Shown here in pieces: positions 61,901-64,000 of a stretch of 64,000 bases of DNA. Position numbers and translations under genes: made by a program. Under the pieces are notes generated by a model. That model searched no databases. It saw only the letters and a list, made by a program, of their open reading frames with translations, and had not been told where the DNA came from. Origin of the DNA: Chitinophaga jiangningensis (lineage in GTDB: Bacteria > Bacteroidota > Bacteroidia > Chitinophagales > Chitinophagaceae); the NCBI RefSeq assembly GCF_900142605.1, contig NZ_FRBL01000006.1, positions 434,001-498,000 on the forward strand, given 5' to 3'. The first letter of the stretch is position 1; each line of letters starts with the position of its first letter.

Positions 61901-62064
61901 TCACGAACAGTACCAGTAACATTGCTATTCTGGAAAGTGCTCTTTAATGAAACTGCCGTAGCCGAAAGGTTAGCGGCCTTCGCCTGCATATGAACTGCTG
62001 TTATGGAAGTGAGGACCACACTGGTAGCCACGCACATTCTCATAAGGCGTAGGTTGTTTTTCAT
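58921..62064 (-). CDS. SusC/RagA TonB-linked outer-membrane transporter (pair 2)
   Basis: The protein has 1047 residues. A signal peptide (MKNNLRLMRMCVATSVVLTS at the start) precedes a carboxypeptidase-like domain (VTGTVRDSKGNALPGVTVQV). The plug shows VLRGQKSIRENQPLYVVDGV and VLKGASASALYGSQAANG. The C-terminus ends SFGLNLKVTL. The frame is open to 62103, but the ATG at 62064 starts the signal peptide. There is no STN domain. Upstream of it, after the previous SusD, lies the twin long-hairpin element. Confidence 0.95.
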   Translation of the reverse strand: MKNNLRLMRMCVATSVVLTSITAVHMQAKAANLSATAVSLKSTFQNSNVTGTVRDSKGNALPGVTVQVKGTNRGTQTGPDGTYRLEAKNGDVLVFSSVGFAPKEVTVGNSATVNVTLDDNVKGLNELVVTALGIQRKAKELTYSTQSVKNEDLTTVKETNVVNSLSGKISGLQVNRSASGVAGSARVVLRGQKSIRENQPLYVVDGVPIANFTSAQPTDLWGQSSGASSGGRDGGDILSTINPDDIESVNVLKGASASALYGSQAANGVIMITTKKGKAGQTKVNFSSNFMLDKAAYGPDLQFSYLQTNKDNLYSWGSKGSSPDHVKSFFQNGQTWINSINLSGGTEKAQTYFSYSNTTNKGIVPTTKFDQHTVNFRENANFFNDRLNIDANVLATTQNAHNRPSSGLYYNSLTGLYLFPRGLNFQNYVDNYEYLSAKRNMYLQNWWNLNYEEDKSGQDSQQNPYWILNRNVTENKKDNLIAAITLRYKLTPWLNIQARGNANKSWDKYELKANAGTQTTIADANGRYTYDYITSTQYYGDLLVVGTPKLSDNFGLNFTAGTSITDLKQDRTFLDSKDGDLAFANVFHIGNLNLNSATKVTPTGLRRQLQSVFATAGINFKEKVFLDLTGRNDWSSTLAYSPNMKKGYLYYSAGLNTILSDLVKMPEWVNYGKIRASYAKVGNDIAPFATLPTNTVTSGILTSNTSGAFLGQPLKPEMTSSVELGTEWRFLDNRLNFDFTWYNSHTKDQYFDFRISSGFLYPNAFINAGDVRNTGIEATLGYQVIKQKELSWTTTFNFTRNKNTLIELAPQLRGDYTITPKGDNVNNYALVLHEGSSFGDIYGRAFKRAADGSILVDDNGKPQAADGPLTYLGNPTPKFLLGWNNSITWKNFNINFLIDGRFGGKVMSVTQAMLDEYGVSQNTADARDAGGVNINATKASGGKFAGPIDPAVFYGAVGGRAGITEYYMYDATNVRLREFSVVYTIPTNSKVLKDLKVGLVGRNLFFFSKKAPYDPELSMSTDNGLQGVDVFGLPATRSFGLNLKVTL

Positions 62065-62191
62065 ACATGCCTTTTTAAGATTAATGAAATGGGTATTGAT
62101 CAAAGTGTTCCCCGGGAATTTTTTAGCGCTATGTATGATGAAGATGTCGGGCGGGAATTAACTTAGTACCATGTAGTTTGAAAAAAAGTTT

Positions 62192-62275
62192 TCGTGCGTT
62201 AATAAAAGCGGCCGCAGGCCGCTTTTATTAACGCACGAGTTTTTCTCTCGCCGAAGGCGAGAGAAAAACTCGTGC
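62192..62275. repeat. Twin perfect long triloop hairpins (22 bp and 20 bp) with shared arm
   Basis: Hairpin A is a perfect 22-bp stem (62192-62213 with 62217-62238) around GCA. Hairpin B is a perfect 20-bp stem (62233-62252 with 62256-62275) around GAA. The 3' arm of A and the 5' arm of B share bases 62233-62238, so both cannot be fully folded at once. It lies between the SusD of pair 3 (stop 62286) and the SusC of pair 2. On the minus strand no T-run follows. Confidence 0.93.
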
Positions 62276-62285
62276 AAAAGAAAGT

Positions 62286-63857
62286 TTATCTGAGATCCCA
62301 CCACAGTGGCGTACCGCCGTTGTCCTCTCCTTTCAGCGTTTGTTTGGCCCGTGCCACCGCCTGTGGGTTTGTTACATATTCTATCTGGGGTATGGGTAGC
62401 CGGCGTATAAATTTTTCTGTGGAGATGGTACCGCCGCTGTTGTTAATAACTACCGGAAATAATTTAGGATACCCGGTTCTCCGGAACTCACTCCACGCCT
62501 CCTGCCCCTCGGGAAACATGGCAATCCACTTTTGGGTAATAATCTTTTCCAGCTTTACCTCGTAAGGAGCACCGTTGTCCCATTTAATGGTGGCGGTAGA
62601 TAAATGTTTATCTCCCGGCGGAACGTTGTTCACCGGATTATGTGGGTCCACATAGGGTTTGGGCTTGCTGCTGTCATTGTTAATATAGTCACTTACGTTA
62701 GTAATGCCATACTGCTGAAAAGAAGTCCTGATACCTTTTTCATAATTGACACCGGCATCTCCGGCATTATTCCAGTTATTTAAAGCCGCTTCCGCTTTCA
62801 GGAACCAGGCTTCCGCAGCTGTCATAAACTGGATTTTGCTATCCAGCTTCACCAGCGATGAAAAGCTGGTGTACTCTTCCTTGGCGCTGATGGCGATACC
62901 ATTACGAATACCATGATACACATCCGGGCCTCCTTCTGCATGCACAAAGTAATGCGGCAGGCGAGGGTCCTTGTAACCGGTGAGTATCGATTCCATGGGA
63001 GCGCCCATTCGGATATCCGCCCAGTTATTACACATGATGTTGAGCGGATGGGTCACAGGGGTAATATTTACATTGAAATTTTCATCTGGTGTGGTTAGTA
63101 GTCCTAATGGATGAGATAGCGCAGCTTCCCCTTCCTGTTTTGCCTTCTTAGGATCTATGCCGTTGATGCGTATTGCCAGCCGTAACCGGAGTGTATTGGC
63201 AAACTTTATCCATTTGCTGTAATCGCCCTTATACACAAGGTCAAAGTTCGAAAACCTCCACGCAGCATGGTTATTAACCGAATCGGTGAGCACACCAATC
63301 GCCTCGTTCAGATCCTTGAAAAAAGCATAGTATGCATCCCGCTGGGAATCATAATCAATGCTTTTGTCGGCATTAATCTCTCCATAATGTGTATAAATAA
63401 CCGGACCGTAGATGTCACTCAGCCGGTGCATGGCCTCTACCTTCACGATCTGTGCCCATGCATAAAACTCCTGATACCTGCCTTTCGCTTTCTGCTGGGT
63501 AAAGTCGCAGGACTTCATCACGTTGCTGTAGGTCACAATCCATGGCTTTACATTCCAGTAGTAGAGCAGGCCGTAGTTGAGGTTATTGATATTGCCCTCG
63601 TATGGGTTGGGCGACATCATATACCCCGAAAACACATCCGCATTCAGGTTCTGCTGCAGCTGTGCAGTGGGCGGATCATTATAAATAAGCAGGTTCAGCT
63701 GGGCTTGCGACATGGGCTCGCCCATCAGCTGGAAGTCGGCCTTCAGCTCTTCCTCTGTAAAATCATATGGATTTTTGTTGATCTCCCCGAAGCGCTTGGT
63801 ACAGCTGAGGAGCATCCATGCAACACTAATCACTATTAAAAATTTCCACCTTTTCAT
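62286..63857 (-). CDS. SusD/RagB-family lipoprotein (pair 3)
   Basis: The protein has 523 residues with a lipobox in SVAWMLLSCTKRFGEINK. It is a close paralogue of the SusD at 57287, sharing AMHRLSDIYGPVIYTHYG, FANTLRLRLAIRINGIDPKK and the EFRRTGYPKLFPVVINNSGG region, and ends GGTPLWWDLR. It follows its SusC partner, cut by the window edge, by 11 bases. Confidence 0.94.
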   Translation of the reverse strand: MKRWKFLIVISVAWMLLSCTKRFGEINKNPYDFTEEELKADFQLMGEPMSQAQLNLLIYNDPPTAQLQQNLNADVFSGYMMSPNPYEGNINNLNYGLLYYWNVKPWIVTYSNVMKSCDFTQQKAKGRYQEFYAWAQIVKVEAMHRLSDIYGPVIYTHYGEINADKSIDYDSQRDAYYAFFKDLNEAIGVLTDSVNNHAAWRFSNFDLVYKGDYSKWIKFANTLRLRLAIRINGIDPKKAKQEGEAALSHPLGLLTTPDENFNVNITPVTHPLNIMCNNWADIRMGAPMESILTGYKDPRLPHYFVHAEGGPDVYHGIRNGIAISAKEEYTSFSSLVKLDSKIQFMTAAEAWFLKAEAALNNWNNAGDAGVNYEKGIRTSFQQYGITNVSDYINNDSSKPKPYVDPHNPVNNVPPGDKHLSTATIKWDNGAPYEVKLEKIITQKWIAMFPEGQEAWSEFRRTGYPKLFPVVINNSGGTISTEKFIRRLPIPQIEYVTNPQAVARAKQTLKGEDNGGTPLWWDLR

Positions 63858-63868
63858 AGCTGCATTTT

Positions 63869-64000
63869 TTAAAATCCTACTTTTAAATTTATACCCATGC
63901 TGCGCACCGGTGGCAAACCAAATACATCCACGCCCTGTAAGCCGTTGCCTGTTCCCATGGATACTTCCGGATCAAATGGCGCATCCAGTTTAAAGAAGAA
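63869..64000 (-). CDS. SusC/RagA TonB-linked transporter (pair 3), C-terminal end only
   Basis: The last 43 codons of a minus-strand gene that enters from beyond the window end. The translation has [18 protein letters not shown], then [18 protein letters not shown] and the end NLKVGF. It matches the C-terminus of the SusC of pair 2 ([20 protein letters not shown]), including the final aromatic residue of an outer-membrane barrel. The stop is 11 bases before the SusD start. Confidence 0.9.
   Translation of the reverse strand, partial: FFFKLDAPFDPEVSMGTGNGLQGVDVFGLPPVRSMGINLKVGF

Overview
The window is chromosomal DNA of a Bacteroidota bacterium, most likely a Chitinophaga-like member of the Chitinophagaceae. 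The signs are several SusC/SusD outer-membrane pairs, a FecI-type sigma factor with its FecR anti-sigma and an STN-domain SusC, Bacteroidota-specific families (DUF4270, DUF4907, DUF6702), promoter boxes of the TTTG / TAnnTTTG type, and a flexirubin/aryl-polyene type pigment cluster that starts with a tyrosine ammonia-lyase. The family assignments come from reading motifs; no database search was possible.

Layout. 1-3062 (minus) is a sigma factor / FecR / STN-SusC signalling unit, with the SusC cut by the window edge. 3234-5792 (minus) holds an outer-membrane barrel protein and a DUF4270 lipoprotein, divergent from a Kelch lipoprotein plus DUF4907 pair (6035-7382). 7715-9696 is a LytS/LytTR two-component pair, followed by a cysteine desulfurase (9770-10894) and convergent glmM (11153-12535). 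12711-18116 is a co-directional run of envelope and metal genes: LTA-synthase-like sulfatase, methyltransferase, PAP2 phosphatase, ZIP transporter and CNNM/CorC protein.

18262-44060 is the centrepiece, about 26 kb of plus-strand, mostly overlapping genes. It holds an aromatic ammonia-lyase, ketoreductase, three ketosynthases with the active-site Cys, two ketosynthase-like proteins that have lost it, two acyl carrier proteins, two hotdog dehydratase halves, a thioesterase, an LpxL-like acyltransferase, an O-methyltransferase, a halogenase-like flavoprotein, a CrtI-like flavoprotein, a CoA-ligase-like enzyme and a dedicated AcpS. Export and envelope genes lie among them: LolA-like, lipoprotein, GT2-DUF2062, polysaccharide deacetylase, a very large RND/acyltransferase/methyltransferase fusion and a C45-type hydrolase. 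The likely product is an aryl-polyene carboxylic acid, either lipid-anchored or the polyene half of a flexirubin. The dialkylresorcinol genes darA and darB needed for a complete flexirubin are not in this window. A strong predicted promoter precedes the lyase and an intrinsic terminator follows the last gene.

44260-51939 contains a small accessory locus, a DUF6702 / HupE / M1-peptidase group, an esterase, an Old Yellow Enzyme with a divergent HxlR regulator, and an alginate-lyase-like enzyme. 52212-64000 (minus) carries three successive SusC/SusD pairs, the last cut by the window edge.

Several intergenic gaps carry tandem long, near-perfect hairpins whose arm sequences differ but whose loop is almost always the trinucleotide GAA (TTC on the other strand) or GCA. 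This is the most striking non-coding pattern in the window. No rRNA, tRNA, CRISPR array or insertion sequence was seen.
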